DNA from: Margaritifera margaritifera
Taxonomy: Eukaryota; Mollusca; Bivalvia; Unionida; Margaritiferidae
Length of the DNA stretch: 64,000 nucleotides
Assembly: GCA_029931535.1 (NCBI GenBank)
Contig: JAQPZY010001581.1
Span: 1,054,001 to 1,118,000, forward strand
Reading direction: 5' to 3'
Shown: in pieces, positions 43,190-54,474 of the stretch
Numbering within the stretch: the stretch's first letter is position 1
Layout: each line of letters opens with the position of its first letter
Position numbers and translations under genes: made by a program
The notes under the pieces: generated by a model
Told to the model about the DNA's origin: nothing
Databases searched by the model: none
What the model saw: the letters and a program-made list of their open reading frames with translations, nothing else

Positions 43190-45866
43190 AGAAGAAAAAA
43201 TAGAAAACGTAAAAGTTAAAATTCTGTTAAATGTATATAAAAATAAAGATAAACATATCACATATAAAATCCTTAAAACATGACTGAAGTTAGTTCTACA
43301 AACCACACTCCCTCAAAAAGTTCAACATTTTTTTTGATGGTACGTCCTCATATAGTTTCTTCAAGCAGTTGATGTCAAAATACTTCTGTCTCGAAGGGTG
43401 GAAATCAACACATTTGACAAGAATGTCCTCCACTGTGAGTGGACACTGGCAGGGTACACACTCTGGTCAAGGTTCACCCTTCAAGAGGTATGCATGAGTC
43501 AGGTATATGTGCCCAATACCCGATGGGCACAATACCACCTCATCTCTGATTTTTTCTACACAAGGGATGCCACTCTCCAATTGTCAGTTTGATGTTCTTA
43601 AGTTTGTTTGTGGAGTTTTCATTTCCAAGTATGACAATCATGCTGATTTATACAATTTTCCATTTAGAAATGGGTGATTCTAGGGCAGCTTTGGTTGCTT
43701 ATATGCTATTTCATTACCCTTTATGCCATTGTGACTTGAGGCAGCCAACAGTAGAGAATACTTTTCCCAGACTGTACAAGAACTTCATGTTCCTATTAAT
43801 ATCTGGGATATTAACGGGTTATCAAATTTATGATTCTGCAGGGCTTTTAATGTGGAAAGGGAATCCGAAAAATAATGTAATTTGTTTTTGGAGAGGTTTT
43901 AACAAATTCAAAGCTTTGAGTATGGCTATAATTTCTGCAGTAAAAACTGAGGCCTCACCCAGCAACTGGCTCGAGATGGTGCCATGGGGTGCGACAACGG
44001 CTGCTACAATTTTGTCTTTATCTTTCAAACTGTCTGCATGTATACAGGGATGTATGGCTATGATAGAAGGCTCTGCTTTCATTGCATTTACTCTGAAAAA
44101 TTAGAGGATTTGTTGAGGACTGTCTGAATTGACAAATGTCAAATATTATTTTGGGAGGTTTTGGTAACCAAGATGGTGATTTGGGAATACTGAATTTTGC
44201 AATATTTCCAACATTGATTTTTGCTGTTTCTAACTGTGGATGAATTTGTATGGCAAAAGGAGGAATGAAGTTCAGTTTCTCGACATACAAAGTTTGGTAT
44301 TTGGGCCTAAACACTATATCATATGTGGGGTTAGATATATTAGAAGATAGTTCGTTAGCATACTGCAGAGTCAGTTTTGTTCTTCTGAAATACAGTTATG
44401 GTTCATTTGCCTCAACATAGAGGCTTTCTGAAGGGGAAGTTGTAAATGCACACAGATAAAGTCTAAGTCCCTTATTGTGTATCGGATCAAGCATCTGCAG
44501 GTAAAATTTACCAGCTGATACATAGTCAAGTTTTTGATCTTACCAATGACCTGTATAACCGGAGCAAGACCTTCCAATCTGCTCCCCAATTCGTCATTGC
44601 CACAACTCATATTAAATCCAGGGCTTTTTGACATTTGTCACGCGGGTATCTAATATGTGGAAGAAAAGTTAGTTTACAGTTGAAAATAACCCCATAAGTT
44701 TGTTCTCCTCCACAACAGGAATAAGACAACCATCAAGATAGAGCTTTAGGTCATCATGAGTACAATGTAACTGGCAGAAATGCATACAGTTTATTTTTAT
44801 TTTGAAAATTTGAACCCATTTTCTTCTGCCCATTTCTGAACTTTGTTTATGCTCATGTGTAGTTGATGTTCAATAGTATGCATACTCTTTGATCTATAGC
44901 AGATCAAAAAGTCTTCAACATATAATGAGCAGTCAGTTCCTGGATTAAGGCATTTCACTGTGCTGTAAATTTTGATGTTGAATAGGGTGACTGACAATAT
45001 GCAGCCCTGAGGTACACCCGTCTCCTGAGGATAACTTTCAGAAAGGGTACTGCCTACCTTAGCTCTGAAGTTTCTATCTTTCAAAAAAATTGGAGATAAA
45101 GTTATTCCTTGCGTGAATACGTGAATACGTCATTCATTATGGTGTACTTTCATGTGGTGTCATAAGCTTTTTCCAAGACAAAAAAGACAGCAACTATATG
45201 TTCTTTTTTTTATGAAAGCATCTCTAATAAATGCTTCAAGTCTGACAAGGTGGTCTATTGTGCTTCTCTGGCATCTGAATCCACACTGAATATCAGATAG
45301 TAGGTTGTTGGATTTCAAATACCAGAATAGTCTATCATTTATCATCTGTTTCAAGATTTTGCCAATACAGCTTGTTAATGCTATGAGATGATAGTTGGAA
45401 GGGTCGGTTTGGTCCTTTCCAGGTTTGGATACTGGTATCACTGCTGTTTCTCACCAAAACTGCGGGAAGTCACCAGTTTACCATATTTTATTAAAAATGT
45501 TTAACAGTGTATTTAGAGCTGTGTCAGGTACCCGGGTAAGTGTTTCAGAAGTTGACAGTAGATATCATTTGGTCCTGCTTAAATGTCATGGGCTTGATCA
45601 AGCAAGTCCTGTAACTCTCTGAGAGTAAAAGGTTTATTGCAATCTTCAGCATTAGCAGATTTGAAATTTAGAGGAACCCTTTCTTTGAAGTTCTTGACAT
45701 GGCAGAAGTTTTTAGAATAATTCGTTGGTGAGGAGTTCTTCGAGAATGTTTTGGCCAATGTATTTGAGATTTCTAGTATGGTTGTGACCATTTCATTAGA
45801 TTTCTTTAAATGCCTGATACAGCTGCTTTTATTTTTGCCAATGATTTTTGGGAGTGAACTTATCAT
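43190..45866 (-). pseudogene. I/Nimb-like LINE ORF2: RT, RNase H and C-terminal cysteine motif (best copy)
   Basis: Minus strand, read from right to left. The pre-RT linker ends in 'KPFTLRELQDLLDQAHDI' (45,866-45,579). RT fingers and palm are at 45,441-45,160 with 'PVSKPGKDQTDPSNYHLIAL' and 'SDIQCGFRCQRSTIDHL'. 45,084-44,797 has 'GVPQGCILSVTLFNIKI', the 'YVEDF' catalytic motif (usually YADD; the first Asp is Glu here) and 'KVQKWAEENGFKFS'. 44,634-44,371 is thumb. RNase H is at 44,082-43,828 ('IVAAVVAPHGTISSQLLGEA', 'AEIIAILKAL') and continues to 'GIKGNEIAYK' near 43,700. A C..C..LTVE.ILV.C motif is at about 43,470-43,400. RNase H inside a LINE points to the I/Jockey group. The endonuclease is missing, as in 5'-truncated insertions, and the frame is broken repeatedly. 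Confidence 0.75.
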
Positions 45867-46887
45867 TCAGCTTGAGCTTATCATGAGATAAGGCTGCAAT
45901 GTTTACACGTGTAAGCAAACATGTGTATAGCTGTCATTGACACAGGGACGACCATTTCCAATTAAATTATATATTACCACATCTTTGCTTAAGAGGATTG
46001 TTTAGTAGGATTTATATATTAATTCTTTTATTAAAGCATGTATCTATGATTTTCACATTGAATATGGCATCGCTAGGAAAAAAACAGAAGATTACGAGAA
46101 TTAGTTCAGTGCACATTACACACCAGGTTCATTTACTGATAATGCTGATGAAAAAATTTTCTTTCAACTACAGTATTTCCCTTTAAACAACATGTTTGTT
46201 AACAGAACCTTTGATTAGAAACATTTTATTTTTAAAAAAGAAACACCGTTTCAAGTTTGTAAGCCACTGCATAGTTTCTTATTCATTGTAGATCCAATGC
46301 GCATATCTAGGCAGTACATCCGGACCCATTTTGGATTTTTTTACCAAGTACATATATGTAACGGTAGCAAACAAAATCACTATAATTCTAGGAATGTTTT
46401 ACTGAAATTATCTGATATATTCAACAAAGACATGAGTTACGAATTAAACATGTCCTAATATGAGGTGAAGGACGTACAGCAAATGAAACAATCGCAAGTT
46501 GCATGAGGTACGACATGCACATTATAATAGCTCAGCTATTCAGTAAGATTAGTGGATAAATAGGGGGAAAAGTTGAGTTTCTGATGGTTTTGATTAAACA
46601 CCATCATTTTGGTTGTTGTAAAACATGTACACGTTTAGACATTTTGGTAAACATTGCAGAATTATCATCAGATAAATATAGCACAATTTATACCAAATGT
46701 ACACATTATGGGGAACATACATGTAGTCCAGACAAATTCATAATCCAGATGAACAAAGTGTGGATAAATGAGGGTATACTGTTTTTAACTTGTTTCATTG
46801 CAGAGTACTGAGTAGTTGATGGGTGTCTGCTCACATTTACTACCTTTGACTCTGCTGTTATATAATTACATTATTATATTCATACAT
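45867..46887. other. No recognisable feature
   Basis: Small open frames on the plus strand at 45,998-46,186 and 46,584-46,811 show no known motif. Confidence 0.5.
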
Positions 46888-47380
46888 CAAATCATTATGG
46901 GTTCCTGCCAAAGGACTCCAGAACTCTTTACGATAATGCTTATATACTTCCAATGATTGACTACTGTTCAACCATATGGAGAAATTGTACTAGTTCCCAA
47001 CTAGATGGAATTCACAAGCTTCAAAAGCGAGCAGCTTGATTGATTCTAGGTGTCCCTTTTGATGCATCATCATCAGACTTGTTCACAGAATTAAAATGGT
47101 TAAGAATAGATGAGAGAATATATTTCCTGAAAGCAGTTCTGGTTTTTAAATGTATCAAGATGTTCCAGAGTACATGACTGAATTATTCTACAAAACGTCT
47201 TCTCCCTAAAATTTAAGATCGAATTTTAACAACAATTTAGAATTACCAAAACCTTGAATTGAACAATTCAAAGTCTACAGTATTCAGGGGCTAAAATATG
47301 GAACTCACTTCCTGCTCACATTTGATCTGCTGATTCAGTTAAATCCTTTAAAAAAATGTACATGAAATATTTCAAACCTA
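46888..47380 (+). pseudogene. CR1/L2-like LINE RT C-terminal fragment
   Basis: Plus strand: 'LYNDAYILPMIDYCSTIW'-like text, 'QLDGIHKLQKRAA', 'LILGVPFDASSSDLFTELKW', 'RIYFLKAVLVFKCI', then further downstream in another frame 'YSGAKIWNSLP'-type text near 47,277-47,310 and 'KKMYMKYFK'. This is the post-RT connector (YN..I.P...YCs..Wg....L..iq.lQkRAaRiI) typical of CR1/L2-group LINEs. It is opposite in orientation to the I/Nimb-like copies. Only about 160 codons survive, with stops. Confidence 0.65.
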
Positions 47381-47518
47381 CATATTAGCAAACTAGCAAG
47401 AAAAATGTAAGTTCAAGTCTGATTTCTCAGGGGTTTATTGCAATGCTACTCTTCAAATTTATCATTTGCTTGTTGTGTATATTTTATATTAGCATATTTA
47501 TAAAAGTATGTATAAAAT

Positions 47519-47547
47519 GTTATATATATATATATATATATATATAC
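47519..47547. repeat. TA microsatellite, left of hAT derivative copy 1
   Basis: TA dinucleotides that resume on the other side of the element at 49,255, suggesting insertion into one TA tract. Confidence 0.9.
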
Positions 47548-48144
47548 ATACATGTGATTCTACCAACGTTAAGCCAAAAATACCGTTTTAAAGGCCGTCT
47601 ACTGCACATACCATTTAGTAGTTCAAAATCTACCGCTTTTGAAAATTAAAATAATAAAAAAAAAAAAAAAAATTAAAAAAAACTATTTTTACCCGTTCCA
47701 TCATCAACACATTAGAGAAACCAGCCAGAACCTGTCTACTGGGGACCGGAAATGTTCCACAATTACAATGACCGGTGCAATGATGCATGACAGAGCAATA
47801 GGATTATAATTATTAAAGAAGAACTGACGTGTGTACACAACAAGCTGCTAATTGATTACCTTATTGTTGGAATTTGAGGAGTTTAAGGCCAAATGCGGGA
47901 TGATTTTTTTTAAAGGTGTTATAAGTAAAAAAGGGATAAAAGGTGGTCCCTGATGTCTTCTGAGCCTTCAATGAAAATCGGCCGACCCTTAACAGAGGGG
48001 AGATACAGTGAAGAGACCGGCCATAAAAAATGATTTCGGCAGAGACACTAGAGTAAGTATTTTGATTGTCTTGTCTAATTGTTATTGTATTGTTCAAGAT
48101 GTTTTATGAGGATACTCTTACATTTTTGTTCAATTCATGTAAAA

Positions 48145-48282
48145 ATGCCGAAACGTGTGCTCTCTCCCAATGCTAAGAAACCACCCGCTAAGAAAATTTA
48201 CTACTTCATCAATGCTTGGATATCAGAGTTTAAGTGTGTACAGGTGAGTAGCAAAAGTCCTGAGTTTGCATTGTGTGTTTGA
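48145..48282 (+). pseudogene. First exon of hAT-derivative transposase (copy 1)
   Basis: ATG at 48,145 opens 'MPKRVLSPNAKKPPAKKIYY' followed by FINAWISEF and ends 'SSKSPEFALCV' with TGA at 48,280-48,282, three bases before a GTAAAC donor. A basic N-terminus, then W...F..V..s.k.pefALC, leads in full-length relatives into a zinc finger. Copy 2 reads CAA at the stop position, so the TGA is a later mutation here. Confidence 0.6.
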
Positions 48283-48516
48283 AAGGTAAACATCTTTTGT
48301 ATTTCATAAACTATTTGAAGTTTTCATGCACATAAATTAAGTTCAAGCCCTAGATAAAATATATCAGTTAAAAATATATTACAAGATAATTAATTTTTAA
48401 AATATATTACAAGATAATTAATTTTAAAGTTTGGATAAATTATTCATAAAAGCATAAATATATCATGCATTTATTTTATTTTTATTTCAAGTCTTTATTT
48501 TTTATTTTATTTACAG

Positions 48517-48878
48517 TGGTGAAACTTGCTAACAGATTTTTGGATCTGAGCCATGAAGAGGAAGAAGCCTTTGAGAATGAGGCTCAGGAATACATCCCAC
48601 GTCCAAGTCAGGAACTTCCTCCTCTGGGTGAACATAGCTTGGAGGAGTATTGGAGAGTAGTCAGCAACCTTACAAAATCAGCAGCAGGAAAACTGAAGTT
48701 AGAACTTCTTTGTAGGCTGAATGTGGTTGTCCTGTCATTACAACATTCTAATGTTGATACAGAGAGGACATTCTCCATTCTTCGCAAAATACAAAGTGAT
48801 TCAAGGGCAAATCTGGACCAGAGACCTATTGAGAGCCTGTTAAGTGTGAAGTTTAATAATCACAATGAATGTCATTAG
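48517..48878 (+). pseudogene. hATC dimerisation exon of hAT-derivative transposase (copy 1)
   Basis: A strong acceptor ('ttattttatttacag') leads into 'VKLANRFLDLSHEEEEAFEN', then 'EEYWRVVSNLTKSAAGKLKL', 'LLCRLNVVVLSLQHSNVDTE' and RTFSILRKIQSD, ending at TAG after 'FNNHNECH'. The block LSL.HSN.D.ER.FS..RKIQ is the hAT C-terminal dimerisation helix. The frame is fully open for about 120 codons. Without the catalytic core it cannot transpose DNA but might dimerise. Confidence 0.7.
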
Positions 48879-49251
48879 TGGTCACTTGACAGTGATCTTG
48901 TGAATAAAACTAAAAATGCAATTGGATTTTATAAAATAAAATTTGCAGTGAACTCTCAGAGAAACAGCTTTTCCTTTTTCATTATTTGACCATATACTGA
49001 CTCATATTAATTATTATTGTAACATTTTCCATTGAAATCTGAATCTGATTCATGTTCAAACTTGCTGTTTTATTATAGTATGACAAGAATACATATTATG
49101 GCACAAAAAAACACCACTTGTTTTGTTCTCCATCCCCCTGAAACGGTAAAATTTATGCCGATAAAATATCTAAATATCTACTGGTTTAGAGGAAAATCTA
49201 CTGATCAAAATTTTTAAGTCTACTGGTTTGAAATCCTGGTTCTGTCACGTG

Positions 49252-49254
<3 letters not shown>

Positions 49255-49321
<67 letters not shown>
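49255..49321. repeat. TA microsatellite, right of hAT derivative copy 1
   Basis: About 33 TA dinucleotides directly after the element end. Confidence 0.95.
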
Positions 49322-49326
<5 letters not shown>

Positions 49327-49610
49327 TATGAACCTCTCTCTACTTTTGTACCTAATAATGTCATATGACAAAGTAAAACACTGATATAAACTTCACCACA
49401 CGCCACATTTTTGCAGAATAGCCTAAAGGTATATCAAAGCAGAAGTGATCATAAACTGCTATGTATACATGAAGATCTTGCTTAAAGTCATTTCAAAACA
49501 TAGATGTTGGAGGGATGAAACAAAAATGTATATATGCAGTTAAATCCTCCTACTTTCATAATGTATTTTAGTATGTATTTGTAGATGTGTTTACCTGTAA
49601 ATAGTTATTT

Positions 49611-49614
<4 letters not shown>

Positions 49615-49664
<50 letters not shown>
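49615..49664. repeat. GA microsatellite
   Basis: About 24 GA dinucleotides. Confidence 0.95.
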
Positions 49665-49667
<3 letters not shown>

Positions 49668-49790
49668 CTTGCATGAAGATACTTTGCCTTAATACGACTG
49701 ATAATACTTTGTAAACAAATTTTTTAGGAGAGGGCCTCAAGGGAGATTAGTTGTATTAATTAACTGAGTTGCCCTCTTGAAATAAAGACA

Positions 49791-49832
49791 TTATTATTAT
49801 TATTATTATTATTATTAAGAAGAAGAAGAAGA
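49791..49832. repeat. ATT/AAG compound microsatellite
   Basis: ATT trimers pass directly into AAG trimers. Confidence 0.9.
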
Positions 49833-49934
49833 ATGAGAGTCCCAGATGGGGACTGACACTATTGGTCAACATGTTCCTGTATGTACTGTGTTATTAAGGA
49901 AGTCAAATTGAACACTTAAGATTTGGCTAAACAT

Positions 49935-50935
49935 GGATGTATGTATGTACTGGGTTTAATGGCACAGCAGCACAATATTGGCTATACTGTGCCCATAACA
50001 AATAAAGTTCTGAAAATGTAAAAGTAAAAAGTGCAAAACTACTTTATGAAAATAAATCTGACGTTAAAATTCAATGGGTTGTCAAATTTAAGGTTTTATA
50101 AAGCTTTTACTATGGAAAGGGAACCCAAATGATAATGGAATTTGTTTTTTTTTTATGAGGTTTTGATGTAGTTAAAAGATCTGAGTATGTCTGTAATATC
50201 TGTGGTATAAATGGAGACTTTATCCAGTAACTGGTTCAAGATGGTGCTGTGGGGTGGGGTGTTGCATTGACAACTAAAACCGTGTCTCCATCATTTGAAC
50301 CGTCTGTATACAGGGACATATGGCTGCAATAGTAGGCTCTAATTTCATTTATTTACTTTGAAAAATGTGAGGATTGGTTGAGGACTTTTTGAATTAGCAA
50401 AGATCAAAGATTATTTTGGGGATTTTGCATAACCAAGGTGATGATCTGGGAAAACAGCATTTTGCAGTATTGGCATGACTGGTTTTTGCTGCTTCTAGAG
50501 AACAAATGTGTATGCCAAGTGGTGGAATGAAATTTAGTTTCTGAGTGTACATGGTTTGTTATCTGGGCTGAAAGACAACTTTAATAATACAGGATTCAAT
50601 GGATTACAGGATGGGTCGGAATTGAAAAGTCAGTTTTGTTCATCAGAGATAAAGTGATGGTTCATTTGCCTATCATACAGGCTTTCTGAAGGGGAAGTTC
50701 TAAATGCATGCTCCCAGACAAAGTCTAAGTCTATGACTGTGTATCGAATCAAGCATCTGCTGATAAGATTTGCAAGCTGATCTGTACACGATTGAGCCAC
50801 AGTCAAGTTTAATCGTAGTAAAGATCTGTATAACCAATGTAAGACCTTTGACTCTGCTTCATACCTGTCAACCTTCCAGACAGTGATGGTTGGTTTTTGA
50901 GACTTAAAATGTGGGTTTTGTGGTCCCAAGGGTGG
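49935..50935 (-). mobile_element. I/Nimb-like LINE, 3' UTR joined to an RNase H/thumb segment
   Basis: 'gatgtatgtatgtactgggtttaatggcacagcagcacaatattggc' (tail and 3' UTR, 49,938-50,070) jumps to 'gggttgtcaaatttaaggttttataaagc' and onward, equivalent to 43,815-44,640 of the best copy. 'HWLYRSLLRLNLTVAQSCTD' and 'HHFISDEQN' occur on the minus strand at 50,860-50,630. The C-terminal coding end between the two parts is deleted. Confidence 0.65.
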
Positions 50936-52051
50936 GCTGTTGGGTGGGGTGGGGCCATTGCAAGTGACTCAAGTAAGCAACATTGTACATGTACAATTCA
51001 GAATAAGTTATCTAGACATACAAGCCTCTAGAAAATGAATGGAAATTTGAATCTGAATAGAAGAAAATAAAATAACTGTTTTTAATACACTTCCAAGCTA
51101 AACTAGCTGGTATATTTAGCAGTTTCATATTATCACCATAATACACACACACACACACACACAGGTCTGAAAAATTATCAGCACCAGTGAATGGCATATT
51201 ATGCTCTGCAACAAAAAAAGCAGAAAAGCACTTCAGCTCTTGTGACTTGGTGTGGCAATGATTGTTCAACCAAGAAGTTACTGTTGGGATTGGGCTCTGC
51301 AGTTGTGCATTGTCCCATGCAGGATGGTATTACTATGTTGATGTATGTCATATACTCTGGAATGACTTAATTGCATTTGCATTTATTTGCAAAGTAAAAA
51401 ATATTCCACCTAGGTGTTGCATTTCACAAAGTCAAACACTGTCAATCATGAGTTATGAAATTTTGTTTTGCTGGGCTTTGCTCACTTCACAGGTGGCTCA
51501 TCATTACCCAAATCACAGCAGTTGCAGTTTGACACTTTGCCTTCAAAAAGGAATCACTTCCATACTGCAGTTAACTTTAACATTGCAACTACCTAAATAA
51601 AAATGCATTTGCATTTTCATGATTACATATATGGGGCAAAATCTGGCTTCAAAGAAACTTTGCCACTGATCATGAACTAGCAAATAATCTTTAATAATGA
51701 TGACTAAAACAGTCTCATGCAAGGTAATAAATTGTAACAGCTATTGTTTCTTCAACAAGCATCTCTGATTTACCTAACTTTCAATAAACTGGGTTGTTTC
51801 ACTTTGTCTACTTTACCTATAACATATGCAAATTGGCCTAATCAGCTGCTCTCCCATGGCAATTATCACACATCATCTTGGCTATATGTAGGAATCTGTG
51901 GCATGGTGATTGTTTATCTCTGACCACATTTACCTTTCAATTACCTCTATGACAATTAACTGTTACAGAATAACTGCCTAGGAGTGATAGTGTTTCACTC
52001 AGCATTAAGCATGAAGCTATGCAAATCATAACTGTTTCATGTTTAAATATG
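50936..52051. other. No supported gene; AC microsatellite
   Basis: AC repeats at 51,142-51,163. The open frame at 51,262-51,600 (112 codons) has no recognised motif. Confidence 0.45.
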
Positions 52052-52820
52052 CTACAGGTTATGGTTATATTCTGCAGTGATAAAACAAATGGCAAGATTT
52101 ATCTGAAATTTTGTTTTTATGTGTGTATTTGTATGCTAAAACTTGTGTTTTCATTTGCCATGCTGTGACTTGGCAGCTTGGGGACTCACACTTGCAATTT
52201 TTTCAAATATTAAATTTGCTTTGGCCTCTATGTTATTCCCAATTTGGATACTCATTCACCTACTAAGTTTATAAACTACAATATGCCTTGATTTCACCTT
52301 GGTTTTCAAGCACTTTATGATCAGGAATCATCCTTGCCTGTTCAGCTTCTGGGATCAGCCCAGCTCTAGATCTGGGATCATGCTGGAATCTGCTCAGTAC
52401 AGACCATGGGATCACCACAGGTTAGTAGATTATTATGATAAGAGGTATACTAAAGCTGGTATCAACCAACCTTAGGTCAAAGATTATCCTTGGGCTCTAG
52501 CTAAATTACTTTCTCTTGATGCGAGTAATCCCCAAAAAGAAGCTAAATTTATTGTATATATTTTTTTGCTTTCTGAAACTGATATGCTTTTATATATGTT
52601 TCTGAAAAAGGTTGTACAAACTCATGTTTAACCACTGTGACACCTATGGTTTATGATGTTTAGAAGTTGATAACATTGTATTGTTTACATGATTATATGA
52701 GTATTATAATGTAAGTCTGTTGTGAGAGAGAGACAGAGATATTTAATGTACATAGCCCTTTTATGTAGATAATCACAGAACATACAAAGTACAACATACT
52801 TTCTGTCTTGAGTTGTGTAT
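52052..52820. repeat. About 770 bp repeat unit, first copy
   Basis: It starts 'acaggttatggttatattctgcagtgata' and ends 'ctttctgtcttgagttgtgtataaa'. The same text recurs, split by a hAT derivative, from about 54,100 to 56,353, where 'gtgtataaact' runs straight into 'acaggttatgggtatatattgcggtgac', the start of a further unit. Within it a smaller module beginning GATTTCACCTT recurs at 52,290, 53,894 and 54,150 with 'ctgggatca..cc' motifs. Confidence 0.65.
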
Positions 52821-53690
52821 AAAATAGATATTTGATTAATTATGGCTTATGCACAAAATTTTAATTCTTACATAATTCTCTTTGCTTATTATACACAGCT
52901 ACATGTATATATTCATAATTATCTTATGCATTATTATCTTACTTTATCGATATTGTTAAGTAATTGGGTCTGAGTATTAATTAGACAAGTGACACATGTA
53001 AGGAGGACACAAATGACAGCACTTAAGTCTTTCTGCAATCAAGATAATCTAGGGATGAGATCATCAACCAAATTTAGTAATCCACTTATTTCAGGTTTTG
53101 GTCAGTTCTGCAAGGGTCACTGTTTAATGCATGATCTCAGTTGTATCAAACAGGCTGTCAAATTATGATGTCATCTAAAGCCAATCAAAACAGACCTCAC
53201 TGAATAATTTACTCTAATTAAGACCAATCAAAACCGACTTCATTGAATCTTGAACTCCAATTATTTATTAATGTACTGTGATATCAACACAATTTGTGCT
53301 TTTTTTGGCAGCTATGATGTCACTATTAGTCACTCAAAATTGAGTTTTAGGAATTACAAGACTTAAGTAATCAATGTAATTTAATTGATGCCATTACTAG
53401 CCAATAAAAACTGAGGTTGAGGAAATAGTTTTGCTCTGGGGCATTAGTCGTTAGTGTTGACAATTGTAATCAATCAGTCAAGATGCATGTGCTTTGTGTT
53501 CATTTAGCTTTCACTGTTTTTTTTATTTTTTTTTTAACCCTGTTTTTAACTGAAAACCCACTGCAATCCCCAGGCACTGCCTAAAAGCATATTATGCCAT
53601 ACACACTGAGACATACTTCTCTGTGCATCTTGTTGCCTGCCTTTGGGGCTGTTCACTTGGCATATTCACTCGCCTTAATTTTACCATTTT
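52821..53690. other. No gene; faint short direct repeats
   Basis: 'gccaatcaaaac.ga..tca.tgaat' style text recurs near 53,180, 53,222 and 53,398. Confidence 0.4.
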
Positions 53691-53893
53691 AGGGAGTCAT
53701 GGTAGCTCAGTTGGTAGAGAGTCAGACTTTTAATCCAAGGATTGTGGGTTCAATACCCACCCAGGCAAGCCTTAGGGCAACTGCCTTGGTATGTCCTTGG
53801 GAAAGGCACTTAGGTCCAATTTGCTTGGTGTGATATAGCCAATAATGTTTTAAAAGTGCCATTAACACCAAGAAAAACAAAAATAAAAAATAA
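53691..53893 (+). mobile_element. tRNA-Lys-derived SINE
   Basis: The head at 53,691-53,763 folds as a tRNA-like sequence. It has a box A 'TAGCTCAGTTGG', an anticodon loop CTTTTAA (TTT, Lys) and a box B 'GGGTTCAATACCC'. A non-tRNA body follows ('ccttgggaaaggcactta'), ending in an A-rich tail ('aacaccaagaaaaacaaaaataaaaaataag'). The promoter boxes would serve RNA polymerase III; copying would depend on a LINE. It is not a functional tRNA gene because the acceptor stem is not paired. Confidence 0.75.
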
Positions 53894-54474
53894 GATTTCA
53901 CCTTAATTTTCAAGCACTTCATGGTTGCAGATCATCCTTGTGTGTTCAGCTTCTGAGATCAGTATAGCTATAGAGTAGGGATTACACTGGAATCTCCATA
54001 GTAAAGACCTTGGGATCATCCCAAGTCAGTAGAATAATATGATAAGGGATATACCAAGGATGGGATCAACCGGCCATAGACCCAGGATCATCTTACCCCC
54101 AGTCTGGATACTCATTCACCTACTAAGTTAGAAAACTACAATATGCCTTGATTTCACCTTGATTTTCAAGTACTTTATAATCAGGAATCATTCTTGCCTG
54201 TTCAGCTTCTGGGATCAATCCAGCTCTTGAGTAGGGATAATGCTGGGATCACCCCAGTACAGACAATGGGATCACTCCAGGTCAGTAGAATAATATGATA
54301 AGGGGTATAGTAAGGCTGGGATCAACCCGCCTTAGGCCAAAGATCGTCCTTGGGCTCTAGCTAAATTATATTCTCTTCATGTGAGTAGCCCCAAGAGAGA
54401 AGCCAAATTTACTGTATATATTTTGTTTTTTGAAACTGACATGTTTTTATATATTTGTTTGAGAAAGGATGTCC
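53894..54474. repeat. Second 770 bp unit, left part, with an extra internal module
   Basis: Two tandem modules starting GATTTCACCTT at 53,894 and 54,150, about 256 bp apart, then 'tatattttgttttttgaaactgacatg' matching 52,556-52,590. It continues after the hAT derivative at 56,157. Confidence 0.65.

Larger units (their letters stand above)
47548..49254 (+). mobile_element. hAT deletion derivative, copy 1
   Basis: A 1.7 kb element beginning ATACATGTGATTCTACC and ending ...GGTTCTGTCACGTGTAT. Inverted ends share ATACATGTGA with small differences. The same element, inverted, is at 54,475-56,156; the ends, the 'cctgatgtcttctgagcct' 5' region, both coding exons and the intervening intron all match. 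It keeps a first exon and a hATC exon but lacks the central transposase. An (A)n run of about 20 lies near 47,656. Mobility would require a transposase supplied in trans. Confidence 0.75.

Noticed and set aside
51262..51600. 112-codon plus-strand frame as a host exon
   Set aside because: No convincing acceptor, domain or codon bias; cysteine and leucine content looks random.
53691..53763. A tRNA-Lys gene
   Set aside because: The boxes are present but the acceptor stem does not pair, and an A-tailed body follows; it is a SINE head.
53650..53910. CCTTAATTTT as the SINE target-site duplication
   Set aside because: The right copy belongs to the GATTTCACCTT repeat module and neither copy abuts the SINE, so the match is probably coincidental.
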